Origin: Streptomyces sp. NBC_00582
Lineage (GTDB): Bacteria; Actinomycetota; Actinomycetes; Streptomycetales; Streptomycetaceae
DNA: 64,000 bases
Direction: 5' to 3'
Assembly: GCF_036345155.1 (NCBI RefSeq)
Contig: NZ_CP107772.1
Span: 7,254,001 to 7,318,000, forward strand
The notes under the pieces were generated by a model. That model was not told the origin of the DNA. It did not search any database and saw only the letters and a program-made list of their open reading frames with translations. Positions within the stretch are counted from its first letter, which is position 1, and each line of letters opens with the position of its first letter. Below, piece by piece: positions 54,188 to 62,999 of the stretch. Both the position numbers and the translations under genes were made by a program.

Positions 54188-54217
54188 CCGAGCCCAGGGG
54201 GACGAATCTGGGCTCGG
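54188..54217 (+). terminator. Hairpin between the secreted protein and ABC genes
   Basis: CCGAGCCCAG (54188-54197) pairs perfectly with CTGGGCTCGG (54208-54217). It follows the secreted protein stop by 14 bp and ends 8 bp before the ABC start, so it could be a terminator or control ABC translation. Confidence 0.65.
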
Positions 54218-54225
54218 GCTCCTGA

Positions 54226-54924
54226 TTGGAGAACGAGATCAACACGACAGAAGTCCTGTGCGCCAGGGGAGTCGAACTCTTCTACGGAGCGACGCAGGCA
54301 GTCCGAAACGCAGAGATCTCCCTGGGGCGGGGGGAAGTCGCGGCGATCACCGGCCAAAGCGGATCCGGTAAATCGTCGTTGTTGTACTGCCTGGCCGGAG
54401 TGCTCCCAGTGGCCCGAGGTGAGGTCCGCTTCGAGGGACGTTCGCTGGGCTCCCTTGACGACGAGGAGCTGAGTGCCATCCGGCGCGAACGGTTCGGGTT
54501 CGTCTTTCAATACGGCGAACTGTTGCCCGAGTTGACGGTGGCGGAGAATACGGCACTTCCCCTCCGCTTGGCTGGACAGCGTAAGGCCAAGGCCCTTGCG
54601 ATGGCCGGCGAAGTCTTGGGGCGGCTCGGCCTCGGGGATCTGCGGGACCGGCGCCCGTCGCAGGTGTCCGGAGGGCAGAGCCAACGTGTGGCGGTTGCCA
54701 GGGCGTTGGTACACAGACCGGCCGTCGTCTTCGCCGATGAGCCCACCGGTTCGCTGGACAGCAAAAATGCCACGACCGTTCTGGAGGAGTTCCTCAGCCT
54801 CGCGCGTTCCCAGGGAACGGCTGTGGTGCTCGTGACACACGACCCGCAGGTGGCAGCCCGGGCCGACACCCGCTACACCATGCGTGATGGCGTGCTCGCC
54901 GCGCAGACCCGGGAAGCGTCATGA
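54226..54924 (+). CDS. ABC transporter ATP-binding protein, MacB/LolD type
   Basis: A 232-residue ATPase: Walker A AITGQSGSGKSSLL, Q-loop FVFQYGELLPELTVAEN, signature QVSGGQSQRVAVARAL, Walker B AVVFADEPTGSLD, switch VLVTHDPQVAARA. It pairs with the FtsX-like permease that follows with an ATGA overlap. The start is unusual: TTG 54226 is the only initiator at the expected N-terminus, and no good Shine-Dalgarno precedes it; a hairpin ends 8 bp upstream. Systems of this type export peptides or act as mechanotransmitters rather than importers. Codon usage here is a little less GC-biased than in the neighbours. Confidence 0.9.
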   Translation: MENEINTTEVLCARGVELFYGATQAVRNAEISLGRGEVAAITGQSGSGKSSLLYCLAGVLPVARGEVRFEGRSLGSLDDEELSAIRRERFGFVFQYGELLPELTVAENTALPLRLAGQRKAKALAMAGEVLGRLGLGDLRDRRPSQVSGGQSQRVAVARALVHRPAVVFADEPTGSLDSKNATTVLEEFLSLARSQGTAVVLVTHDPQVAARADTRYTMRDGVLAAQTREAS

Positions 54925-57221
54925 AGGAACTCCTCCTCGGCCTCAAGCTGTTGTTGGGCAGCGGCCGGGGCAACCGGGTCCGATTCCTGCTCATGACGGT
55001 GGGCAGCGCGATCGGTGTGTGCTGTCTCGCTGTCGTACTCGTGATTCCGGGCATCCTGGCCGCACAGGACGCCCGCAAGGCAGCCCGTGAACCGGACTGC
55101 TCGAACGGGATGGGTAGGTGCCTTTCGGTAAGCGGAAAGGGTTTGTCCCTCACCAGGGTGGACCCCTACGGTTCCGAGCCGTTCATTCGCATCTTTGTGG
55201 CGTTGGAAGGCAAACCCATCGCCCCACCGCCCGGGCTGCGTGAACTTCCCGGCCCAGGTGAAGTGATCGTGTCTCCTCGCCTCCATGAAACGCTCAAGAG
55301 CGACCCCGGGTTGGCCCGGCTCTTGCCGGGGAAGGAACGCGGGCTCATCTCCGCCGAGGGTCTGGCTCACCCCGATGAGCTGTACGCCTACATCGGCACC
55401 ACCCCTGAGACGCTCAAGGCCGGCGGGCACCTGACCCGATTCGGAGATGAGTACACCCGATTTCCCACCGTGGAGCCTTCGACGCTCGACATCCTGCGCT
55501 TCACCATGGCGGGTGTCGTGCTGCTTCCGCTGGCTGTCTTCCTCTCCGTATGCGCTCGGTTGTCAGCCGCCTCGCGCATGAGGCGACTGGCTGCGTTGCG
55601 CCTGCTCGGGCTCAGCCGCAAAGGCACGCAGCGCGTCAACGCGGCCGAGACCGTGGCTGCCGCCTTGCTGGGGGCGGTTCTGGGCCTCGGTGCCTACTGG
55701 GTTGTCAATCAGATGATTGCGCGAATCGGCCTGCCGGGCTTCAGGTGGTATCCGGCAGATGGATCGCTCTCCGGACCGACATTCCTCGCCTGTCTCGTGG
55801 GCTGCCCGGCGCTCGCCTGGTTCGTGGGCCTGATCGGAGCGAGGAAGGCTGCGGCGAACCCATTGGAAGTACGTCGCAGTGCCGTCGAGAAGGCGCCTCG
55901 TCTGTGGGGGCTCCTTCCGCTTGTTCCCGGACTGGGCATCGTCACCGGTTACTGCGTGGCCGGCGCTACGGGGAACGCGCCCTCGGACACCGGGCTCTCC
56001 TCGTTCCTGATGCCGCTCGCCGTCGTGCTGGTGGGCACTGGCCTGGTGCTGTCGTTGCCGGTTTTTTCCCGTGCCCTTGCTCGGAGGGTGGCCCGTTCCA
56101 CGACTTCGCTCTCTCTCAGCCTTGCGATGCGTCGCAACGAGGTGGAACCGGGCGGGGCCCTGCGCGTGGCGACGGGCTTGGTGCTGCTGGTCTTCGCGGC
56201 GTCGCTCACCCAAGGCGTGCTCATCGAACTGGATCAGGTGTCCAAGAACACTGCGCCGGTCCAGCGCTACAACATGGCGCTCGACGACGTCCCCAGTTAT
56301 CGGGAGTCGGCCCTCACCCGACTGCCAGGTATCCGTAGTCATGTCATCGAGGCGTCATCATGGGCTGACCAGCAGCAAACGGAAGAAGGCCCCCAAATCA
56401 ACGCGCTGATCGCCACCTGTGCTCAGCTGCGCAAGATCGCGTCCGTGTTGGAGAACTGCGTTGACGGACGCCCCGCGCGGTTGATGGTGCCGGGGACCAC
56501 GTACGACGAGCCCAGCAAGCCGGGCAACCGGTTCTCCTTCCACCTGCGCAACGCCAAGGGGGAGCGGCGAGTCATGACGGTGGAGGTGCCACAGCGGACA
56601 GTCCGGTATCAGGACGAGCTGGCAGTGGAGATGGCGTACAGCGGCATGCTGCTGATCCCTCCCTCCACCCTTCCTGCCGGCTTCCGGCCTGCGGAGAGGG
56701 ATGCGACGCTTTCTCTCCTCAGCGATGCCGGTCCACGAACGATGCTCTCCGTACTCGGAGGTATCGCGGAGGTCGACCCGACGATCGAGGTCGAACCGGT
56801 AGGGGTGGTCGTCACCTCCCTGGAGCAGATCACCGTCGTCAAGACCCTCCTCGCCGTAGGCATGGTCCTCGGTCTCATCATCGGCGTCGCGGCCTACCTG
56901 GTCGCCGCCACCGACAGAGCCGTGGAACGGCGGTCGCAGGTCACCGCGCTCGCGCTGCTCGGGGCCCGGCCCCGGACGCTACGGGCTGTTCAGGTCGCGC
57001 AGGTCGTGCTGCCCTTGGCCGTCGGACTCGTTCTGGCGGTCGTGACCGGGAAGATGGCCGAGTCCAGTTACCTGGTGACCGGGGGCGGGGCCATCTTCTG
57101 GGACGGGGCCGGGCTGCCCCTGCTCGTCGCCTCCGCGCTGGGAGTCGTCCTGATCGCCGCCATCGGCGCGTTGCCGCTCGTCGGGCGGCGCATCGACCCC
57201 GAGCTGATCCGACGGGACTAG
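54921..57221 (+). CDS. FtsX-like permease
   Basis: A 766-residue integral membrane protein with two FtsX repeats. The first membrane helix is at LLMTVGSAIGVCCLAVVLVIP, then a large external domain (about 50-180), a cluster of helices around 190-390 (GVVLLPLAVFLSVCARLSAA, FLMPLAVVLVGTGLVLSLPV), a second external domain (about 440-600), and three last helices (TLLAVGMVLGLIIGVAAYLVA, VVLPLAVGLVLAVVTGK, LPLLVASALGVVLIAAIGALP). This is the arrangement of ABC systems that respond to or secrete peptides. ATG 54921 overlaps the ATPase gene by four bases. No dedicated regulator is adjacent. Confidence 0.9.
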   Translation: MKELLLGLKLLLGSGRGNRVRFLLMTVGSAIGVCCLAVVLVIPGILAAQDARKAAREPDCSNGMGRCLSVSGKGLSLTRVDPYGSEPFIRIFVALEGKPIAPPPGLRELPGPGEVIVSPRLHETLKSDPGLARLLPGKERGLISAEGLAHPDELYAYIGTTPETLKAGGHLTRFGDEYTRFPTVEPSTLDILRFTMAGVVLLPLAVFLSVCARLSAASRMRRLAALRLLGLSRKGTQRVNAAETVAAALLGAVLGLGAYWVVNQMIARIGLPGFRWYPADGSLSGPTFLACLVGCPALAWFVGLIGARKAAANPLEVRRSAVEKAPRLWGLLPLVPGLGIVTGYCVAGATGNAPSDTGLSSFLMPLAVVLVGTGLVLSLPVFSRALARRVARSTTSLSLSLAMRRNEVEPGGALRVATGLVLLVFAASLTQGVLIELDQVSKNTAPVQRYNMALDDVPSYRESALTRLPGIRSHVIEASSWADQQQTEEGPQINALIATCAQLRKIASVLENCVDGRPARLMVPGTTYDEPSKPGNRFSFHLRNAKGERRVMTVEVPQRTVRYQDELAVEMAYSGMLLIPPSTLPAGFRPAERDATLSLLSDAGPRTMLSVLGGIAEVDPTIEVEPVGVVVTSLEQITVVKTLLAVGMVLGLIIGVAAYLVAATDRAVERRSQVTALALLGARPRTLRAVQVAQVVLPLAVGLVLAVVTGKMAESSYLVTGGGAIFWDGAGLPLLVASALGVVLIAAIGALPLVGRRIDPELIRRD

Positions 57222-57342
57222 TGGTCGGGAAGGTGTGGGGTGGGTGGAGAGGGGGCGGTATCGCTCGGGTGCCGTCCCTCTCTGTGGGCCGGGTTTACGC
57301 TGATCGGGCAGTCAACGTGCCTGGATGCGGGGGGAGATCGCG

Positions 57343-58017
57343 GTGTACGAGTCCGAGCGGGTCTGGCGGGATGTCGATGACTACTTCGTCGAGACGCTCG
57401 TCGGTGAGGATGAGGCGTTGGTCGGGGCCCGGGAGTCCGGGCGGGGGAGTTCGATGCCTCAGGCGGAGGTGGCGCCCAATCAGGGGCGGTTGCTCGCGTT
57501 GTTGTGTGGGATGGTCGGGGCGCGGAGGGTGTTGGAGTTCGGGACGTTGGCCGGGTACAGCACCGTCTGGCTGGCCCGGGCCGTGGGGGCGGAGGGGCGG
57601 GTCACCTCGCTTGAGCTCGAGGCGCGGAACGCCGACATCGCCCGGGGGAACCTGGAGAAGGCCGGGGTCGCCGAGTGGGTCGATGTGGTCGTCGGACCCG
57701 CGGCGGAGTCGGCCTGGCGGCTCGTCGAGGAGGGGGTCGAGCCGTACGACTTCGTGTTCATCGACGCCGACAAGCCCAGCAACCCCGAGTATCTGAAGGC
57801 ATCCCTCGCGCTCACCCGGGTCGGGAGTGTGATCGTCATCGACAATGTGGTGCGGAATGGTGCCGTCGTCGATGACGGCAGTTCCGACGAACGGGTGCGG
57901 GGCGTGCGGGCCGTGCTGGACGACATCGCCCGGGACGGACGGCTCGAGGCGACCGCGTTGCAGACCGTGGGGGCGAAGGGGTGGGACGGGTTCGCGATCG
58001 TGCGGCGGGTTCGCTGA
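57343..58017 (+). CDS. SAM-dependent O-methyltransferase (class I, catechol/caffeoyl-CoA type)
   Basis: A 224-residue cytosolic methyltransferase: RRVLEFGTLAGYSTVWLARAVG is the SAM loop, VTSLELEARNADIARGNLEKAG the acidic second strand, YDFVFIDADKPSNPEYL with metal-ligand Asp residues, and VIVIDNVVRNGAVVDD the second metal-site segment. Most of the divalent-metal-dependent OMT motifs are kept. GTG 57343 with GGGGGAG upstream is preferred over ATG 57325. It stands alone on its strand. Catechol-like acceptors are typical for the family. Confidence 0.92.
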   Translation: MYESERVWRDVDDYFVETLVGEDEALVGARESGRGSSMPQAEVAPNQGRLLALLCGMVGARRVLEFGTLAGYSTVWLARAVGAEGRVTSLELEARNADIARGNLEKAGVAEWVDVVVGPAAESAWRLVEEGVEPYDFVFIDADKPSNPEYLKASLALTRVGSVIVIDNVVRNGAVVDDGSSDERVRGVRAVLDDIARDGRLEATALQTVGAKGWDGFAIVRRVR

Positions 58018-58042
58018 CGGGACGGGGGCGCGGGGCCTGCTG

Positions 58043-58480
58043 TTATTCGCAGGCCACTCCGTCCCCGTCCCGGTCCAGGTGGCGGTCGTAGCCGGGGTCA
58101 CCCGCGTACAGCGGGGTGTCGCCGGCCGCCCGGGCCTCGCTGCAGTTGGCGTAGTAGACGGTCGAGTTCTCCGACGTGTCGTCCGAGTCCGACGCGCTGT
58201 TCGCCTGCGCCGTCACCGTCCTCGTGACCTTCACCGTCTCCGTGGCGGTCACCGTGGTCGCCGGTTCGGGAGCGGGGGTCTCGGTCGTCGTCGCCGTGGC
58301 CGTCACCGTCACCGTGGGCCGAGGAGTCGCAGCCGCCGGCTTCTGCGTGTCCTCTCCGTCGGAGCCGATGACGGTTCCGAGGAACAGGGCCAGGCCCAGG
58401 GCCGGGATGACGAAACGCTTGCGGGCCCAGCGGGGGCGCAGGGAGGCGGGGGTGGGTGGAGCGGTGTAGGGATTGGTCAT
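58043..58480 (-). CDS. Membrane-anchored Excalibur calcium-binding protein
   Basis: A 145-residue protein: short cytosolic start, one helix (KRFVIPALGLALFLGTVIG), a Thr/Val/Ala-rich stalk (TVTVTATATTTETPAPEP, TVTATETVKVTRTVT) and a C-terminal Excalibur domain with YYANCSEARAAG and the calcium loop DRDGDGVACE. The two Cys likely form a disulfide. It is surface exposed and of unproven role. GGGGGAC precedes the ATG. Confidence 0.9.
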   Translation of the reverse strand: MTNPYTAPPTPASLRPRWARKRFVIPALGLALFLGTVIGSDGEDTQKPAAATPRPTVTVTATATTTETPAPEPATTVTATETVKVTRTVTAQANSASDSDDTSENSTVYYANCSEARAAGDTPLYAGDPGYDRHLDRDGDGVACE

Positions 58481-58602
58481 GGCGTCCCCCGTCGGGTGTG
58501 GTGTGGGAGACGACGGTATGGCTGGAAAGTGGGGAGTGAGGGGGAAGTGTTCGTTCTGTGACCGTCCGGCCGTCTGCGGACGCTGACGGCGGACCGAAAC
58601 CG

Positions 58603-58638
58603 ACGGTGACCCGGGTCGACGCTGACCCGGGTCACCGT
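58603..58638. terminator. Terminator of the nitrite reductase operon
   Basis: ACGGTGACCCGGGTC (58603-58617) pairs perfectly with GACCCGGGTCACCGT (58624-58638) around a 6-base loop. It lies 35 bp downstream of the nirD stop (minus strand). The rest of the 193-bp gap to the Excalibur start shows nothing else certain. Confidence 0.85.
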
Positions 58639-58673
58639 GGGGCTTCGCGAGCGAGAGCCAACGCTCAGGCCGC

Positions 58674-59027
58674 TCAGGCCGCCGCGCGCACCTCGTACGT
58701 CGCGATGCGTACCGTCTCGTCGTCCAGGCACTCGCCCGACACCAGGTCGAAGCGCTGCTTGAGCAGTGGTGAGGCCACGAACGGGCGGCCCCGGTGGGTG
58801 CCGGTGAGACCGCGGGAGAGGACGGCCGCGCCGCCGAACGGGTCGCGGTTGTCGACGGCGTACAGCTCGCCCGCGCGGTCGCGGAAGAGGGCGACCTGGC
58901 GGCCGTCGGGCAGCAGCGCTGCCACGCCGCGGCCCGGGGTCAGCGCGGTCAGGTCGCAGACGGTGAACCAGTCCTCGTCCAGCCGGAGCTGGATCTTCAG
59001 GTCGGTCGTCTCGGGTGCCAGGGTCAT
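58674..59027 (-). CDS. nirD: Nitrite reductase (NADH) small subunit
   Basis: A 117-residue Rieske-fold subunit lacking the Fe-S ligands, as usual for NirD: LDEDWFTVCDLTALTPGRGV, ALLPDGRQVALFRDRAGELYAVDNRDPFGG, LKQRFDLVSGECLDDETVRI. It supports the large subunit in NADH-dependent reduction of nitrite to ammonia. ATG 59027 overlaps the nirB stop by four bases (ATGA); a longer upstream frame is the shadow of nirB. Last gene of the operon, followed by a strong hairpin. Confidence 0.95.
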   Translation of the reverse strand: MTLAPETTDLKIQLRLDEDWFTVCDLTALTPGRGVAALLPDGRQVALFRDRAGELYAVDNRDPFGGAAVLSRGLTGTHRGRPFVASPLLKQRFDLVSGECLDDETVRIATYEVRAAA

Positions 59028-61627
59028 CGCTGGGCGCTCCCTTCCAGGGGACGGTGGCCGATGGTCAGCAGCGGCAGGTCGGGCTTGATCTGGTCGCGCT
59101 CGGGGACGAAGCCGACGACCGGGTCGGGGGTGTCGGGCGCGTTGACGAAGGACACGAACCGGGCGAGCTTCTCGGGGTCGTTGATGGTGGTCGCCCACTC
59201 GTCGGCGTAGTGCGCCACGTGGTCCGCCATCAGGGACTCCAGCTCCTCGCAGATGCCGAGGGAGTCCTCCACGACGACGTCACGGACGTGGTCCAGGCCG
59301 CCGGGGATCCGCTCCAGCCAGGTGGAGGTGCGCTCCAGGCGGTCGGCGGTGCGGATGTAGAACATCAGGAAGCGGTCGATCAGGCGGATGAGTTCGGCGT
59401 CGGAGAGGTCCTGGGCGAGCAGGTCCGCGTGGCGCGGGGTGGCGCCGCCGTTGCCGCCGACGTACAGGTTCCAGCCGTTGGAGGTGGCGATCACGCCGAA
59501 GTCCTTCGACTGGGCCTCGGCGCACTCGCGGGCGCAGCCCGAGACGGCCGACTTGAGCTTGTGGGGGGACCTGAGCCCCCGGTAGCGCAGCTCCAGGTCG
59601 ATCGCCATGCGGACGGAGTCCTGGACGCCGTAGCGGCACCAGGTCTGGCCCACGCAGGACTTGACGGTCCGCAGCGACTTTCCGTAGGCGTGGCCGGACT
59701 CGAAGCCGGCGTCCACCAACCGGGTCCAGATCAGGGGGAGTTGTTCGACGCGGGCGCCGAACATGTCGATCCGCTGGCCGCCGGTGATCTTCGTGTAGAG
59801 GCCGAAGTCGCGGGCGATCTCGCCGATCACGATCAGGCCCTCGGGGGTGATCTCACCCCCGGGGATGCGCGGGACGACGGAGTACGAGCCGTTCTTCTGG
59901 AGGTTGGCGAGGAAGTGGTCGTTGCTGTCCTGCAGCGCCGCCTGCTCGCCCTCCAGGACATAGCCGCTCGCGCCGATCGTGGGGGCCAGCGAGGCGATGA
60001 TCGAGGCCACCGCCGGCTTGCAGATCTCGCAGCCGTCCCCGCCCCGGGCGTCCTCGCGGCCGTACCGGTCCAGGAGGCCCTGGTAGGTGTTGATGCGCAG
60101 GGCGAGGACGATCTCGTACAGCTCCTCGCGGGTCTGCGAGAAGCAGCCGCACAGGCCCTTGTCGACCTCGACGCCGGACGCCTCCAGCTCGGCGGTGACG
60201 AGCTGGCCGAGGACCTTGACGCAACTGCCGCAGCCGGTACCGGCCTTGGTGCACTTCTTGACCTCGGGCACGGTGGTGCAGGAGTGCTCGGTCACCGCGC
60301 CGCGGATCGCGCCCTTGCTGACGTTGTGGCAGGAGCAGATGATCGCGTCGTCGGGGAGGGCGGACGGGCCGAGCTGGGCGCCGCCGCTCGCGCCGGCCGG
60401 CAGGACCAGCGACTCGGGGGAGATCGGCGGGACCGAGCCGGTCAGGGCGCGCAGGGTGCCGTAGGCCTCCGCGTCGCCGACCAGGATGCCGCCGAGCAGG
60501 GTGCCGTCGCGGCCGATGACGAGCTTCTTGTACAGGCCCGAGCGGGAGTCGGAGTAGACGACGTCCAGGCAGTCGGCGGTGGTGCCGTGCGCGTCGCCGA
60601 AAGACGCCACGTCCACACCGAGCAGCTTCAGCTTGGTGGAGAGGTCGGCGCCGGTGAAGGCGGCCTCGTCGGCGGCGATGGTCGCGGCGGCCGTCTCGGC
60701 CTGCTCGTAGCCGGGGGCGACCAGGCCGTAGACCCGGCCGTCCGCCGCCAGCGCGCACTCGCCGATGGCGAAGACGTGCGGGTCGTTCGCCGTGCGGCAC
60801 TGCTCGTCGACCGTGATGCCGCCGCGCTCGCCGACGGTGAGGCCGCAGTCGCGGGCGAGCTGGTCCCTCGGCCGGACACCGGCGCTGAACACCACCAGAT
60901 CGGTGGCGAGTTCGGAGCCGTCGGACAGCTTCATCCCGGTGACGGCGCCGGCCTCGTCGACCACGATCTCCTGGGTGCCCACGCCCGTGTGGACGCTCAG
61001 GCCCATCTCCTCGATGGTGCGCAGCAGGGCGGCGCCGCCGCCCTCGTCGACCTGGACGGGCATCAGCCGGGGCGCGAACTCCACGATGTGGGAGGTGAGT
61101 CCGAGGCCCTTGAGGGCGCCGGCCGCCTCCAGGCCGAGCAGACCGCCGCCGACCACGGCACCGGTCGTCGCGGTCTTGGCGTACTCCTCGATCGCGAGGA
61201 GGTCCTCGATGGTGCGGTAGACGAAGCAGCCCTCGGCGTCCTTGTTCGGGACCGGCGGCACGAACGGGTAGGAGCCGGTGGCGAGGACGAGGGTGTCGTA
61301 GGCGAAGACCCGGCCGGACTTCGCGGTCACCGTCCGGGCCGCGCGGTCGATCGTGACCGCCGGGTCGCCGATGTGCAGCTCGATGCCGTGCGCCGCGATG
61401 AACTCCATGTCGGTCATGGAGAGGTCCTCGGGGGTCCTGCCCGCGAAGTAGGAGGTGAGCGCCACACGGTCGTACGCGGGACGGGGCTCCTCGCAGAGCA
61501 CGACCACGCGGTGCGTGGCGGTCAGGCCGCGCTCGGCGAGCGCTTCGAGGAAGCGCTGGCCGACCATGCCGTGGCCGACGAGCACGATCGTGGGGGTGGC
61601 CTCCGTGGCCTCCGGGGTGGCGGTCAT
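59024..61627 (-). CDS. nirB: Assimilatory nitrite reductase (NADH) large subunit
   Basis: Reduces nitrite to ammonia for nitrogen assimilation. The 867-residue protein has an FAD domain (TIVLVGHGMVGQRFLEAL), an NAD domain (GAVVGGGLLGLEAAGALKGLG), a BFD-type [2Fe-2S] segment CSCHNVSKG plus CTKAGTGCGSC, ferredoxin-like repeats (GSYSVVPRIPGGEITPEGL) and the siroheme/[4Fe-4S] ligands SCVGQTWCRYG and SGCARECAEAQ. All cofactor sites look intact. Its ATG shares one base with the upstream FAD reductase stop (TGATG). The promoter, upstream of that gene, has a GlnR box, so the operon responds to nitrogen supply. Confidence 0.97.
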   Translation of the reverse strand: MTATPEATEATPTIVLVGHGMVGQRFLEALAERGLTATHRVVVLCEEPRPAYDRVALTSYFAGRTPEDLSMTDMEFIAAHGIELHIGDPAVTIDRAARTVTAKSGRVFAYDTLVLATGSYPFVPPVPNKDAEGCFVYRTIEDLLAIEEYAKTATTGAVVGGGLLGLEAAGALKGLGLTSHIVEFAPRLMPVQVDEGGGAALLRTIEEMGLSVHTGVGTQEIVVDEAGAVTGMKLSDGSELATDLVVFSAGVRPRDQLARDCGLTVGERGGITVDEQCRTANDPHVFAIGECALAADGRVYGLVAPGYEQAETAAATIAADEAAFTGADLSTKLKLLGVDVASFGDAHGTTADCLDVVYSDSRSGLYKKLVIGRDGTLLGGILVGDAEAYGTLRALTGSVPPISPESLVLPAGASGGAQLGPSALPDDAIICSCHNVSKGAIRGAVTEHSCTTVPEVKKCTKAGTGCGSCVKVLGQLVTAELEASGVEVDKGLCGCFSQTREELYEIVLALRINTYQGLLDRYGREDARGGDGCEICKPAVASIIASLAPTIGASGYVLEGEQAALQDSNDHFLANLQKNGSYSVVPRIPGGEITPEGLIVIGEIARDFGLYTKITGGQRIDMFGARVEQLPLIWTRLVDAGFESGHAYGKSLRTVKSCVGQTWCRYGVQDSVRMAIDLELRYRGLRSPHKLKSAVSGCARECAEAQSKDFGVIATSNGWNLYVGGNGGATPRHADLLAQDLSDAELIRLIDRFLMFYIRTADRLERTSTWLERIPGGLDHVRDVVVEDSLGICEELESLMADHVAHYADEWATTINDPEKLARFVSFVNAPDTPDPVVGFVPERDQIKPDLPLLTIGHRPLEGSAQR

Positions 61628-62859
61628 CAGGAGCCTCCATCGTTGGTGAGCAGGTGGAGCAGGGGGCCGCCGTCGGACGGGAGCGGCTCTGCTCCCTCCC
61701 AGGCGCGCGCCAGCGCGCCGACGGTGCCGAGTTCGCCGACGAGGACCCCGCCGACCAGGCGGTCGTCGCGGACGACGACCTTGCGGTAGGTCCCCCGGGT
61801 GGCGTCGGCGAGCTGCACGACGTCGTCGCCGGGGAGCGGTTCCGTCTCGCCGAACGCGGCGAGGTCGAAGACGCCCTCACCGGAGAGGACGCCGTTCCCG
61901 GAGAGGGTGAGCCGGGTGAGGACGCGGGTGCCGCCGTAGCGGGCGGCCGGGTCGCCGGCGAGCGACTCGGCGAGGACGTCGGCCTGTTCGAGCGCCGGTG
62001 CGGCGAGGCCGTACACGGTCCCGTCGTGCTGGGCGCAGTCGCCGATCGCGCGGATGTGCGGGTCGGAGGTGCGCAGTTCGTCGTCGACCAGGACGCCCTT
62101 GTGGACGGCGAGCCCCGCCTGCTTGGCGAGACCGGCGCGCGGGGAGACCCCGCAGGCCAGCACCACCAGATCGGCGTCGAGGGCGTAGCCGTCGGCCATC
62201 TCGACGGAGCGGACCGCGCCGCCGACGCAGCGCACGTCGCGGACCCGGCACTCGGTGTGGACCTCGACGCCGAGGTCCCTCAGGTGCCGCAGGACCAGCG
62301 CGGAGGCGCCGGGGTCGAGCTGACGCTCCATGAGCCGCTCGGACTGCTGGGCGAGGACGACCTGCGCGCCGCGCATCGCGAGGGCTCGTGCGGCGGAGAC
62401 CCCGAGGAGCCCGCCGCCGATGACGACGGCCCGCACCCCGGGCCGTACGGCCTTCGACAGGCCCAGGCAGTCGTCCATGGTGCGGAACGCGTGGACGCCC
62501 TCGGGCAGGACGTGGTCGGGGGTGAACAGCCCGCGCAGGGGCGGCAGCACCGGGTTGGAGCCGGTGGCGAGGACCAGCGTGTCGTATGCGATCTCCGTGC
62601 CGTCCGCGCAGGCGACGGTCCGCCGGGCGCGGTCGATGCCGGTGACGCGGGCGCGGACCAGTCCGGTGGGCGCGGGCAGCGCGATCACCTCGGGGGCGTA
62701 GCGGCCGGCCAGCACCTCGGCGAGCAGGACCCGGTTGTACGGGCGGTGCTCCTCGTCGCCGATCAGCAGCGCGGGCACGCCCAGCTCGCCGAGCCGGCGG
62801 GCGAGTCGGACGCCCGCGAGGCCGGCGCCGATCACCACCACACGCGAATTCGAGGTCAT
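61627..62859 (-). CDS. FAD-dependent pyridine nucleotide oxidoreductase of the nitrite operon
   Basis: A 410-residue flavoprotein homologous to the N-terminal part of NirB: RVVVIGAGLAGVRLARRLGELG (FAD), AYDTLVLATGSNPVLPP, RAVVIGGGLLGVSAARALAMRG (NAD), and PHIRAIGDCAQHDGTVYGLAAP with FAD ribityl contacts. It ends TYRKVVVRDDRLVGGVLVGELG. It lacks Fe-S and siroheme parts. First gene of the operon with nirB and nirD, sharing one base with nirB, and directly preceded by a GlnR box. It may supply electrons to nitrate reductase or NirB; the exact role is not established. Confidence 0.92.
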   Translation of the reverse strand: MTSNSRVVVIGAGLAGVRLARRLGELGVPALLIGDEEHRPYNRVLLAEVLAGRYAPEVIALPAPTGLVRARVTGIDRARRTVACADGTEIAYDTLVLATGSNPVLPPLRGLFTPDHVLPEGVHAFRTMDDCLGLSKAVRPGVRAVVIGGGLLGVSAARALAMRGAQVVLAQQSERLMERQLDPGASALVLRHLRDLGVEVHTECRVRDVRCVGGAVRSVEMADGYALDADLVVLACGVSPRAGLAKQAGLAVHKGVLVDDELRTSDPHIRAIGDCAQHDGTVYGLAAPALEQADVLAESLAGDPAARYGGTRVLTRLTLSGNGVLSGEGVFDLAAFGETEPLPGDDVVQLADATRGTYRKVVVRDDRLVGGVLVGELGTVGALARAWEGAEPLPSDGGPLLHLLTNDGGS

Positions 62860-62882
62860 GCCCTTGAGCGTGCGGTGCGGAG

Positions 62883-62920
62883 GTTACCCGGTCGCATCAC
62901 GGTTGTTTCCCGTGAGGAAC
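62883..62920 (-). promoter_or_regulatory. GlnR box of the nitrite reductase operon
   Basis: On the coding strand four 5-mers, GTTCC, GAAAC, GATGC and GTAAC, follow one another with exactly six bases between each (38 bp in all). This is the a-b-a-b layout of the Streptomyces GlnR operator (GTnAC-n6-GAAAC repeated). It lies 23 bp upstream of the ATG at 62859. Activation under nitrogen limitation is expected. Confidence 0.8.
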
Positions 62921-62999
62921 GCTGCCCTCAGCGGGGGGCGGGCGGGGGTGTGAGGGTTTCCCCGGGGTGCGTGGCCTGTGCATTCATACGGCCCGTACG

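Noticed and set aside
59015..61789. 924-residue frame opposite nirB
   Set aside because: Shadow of nirB with biased composition.
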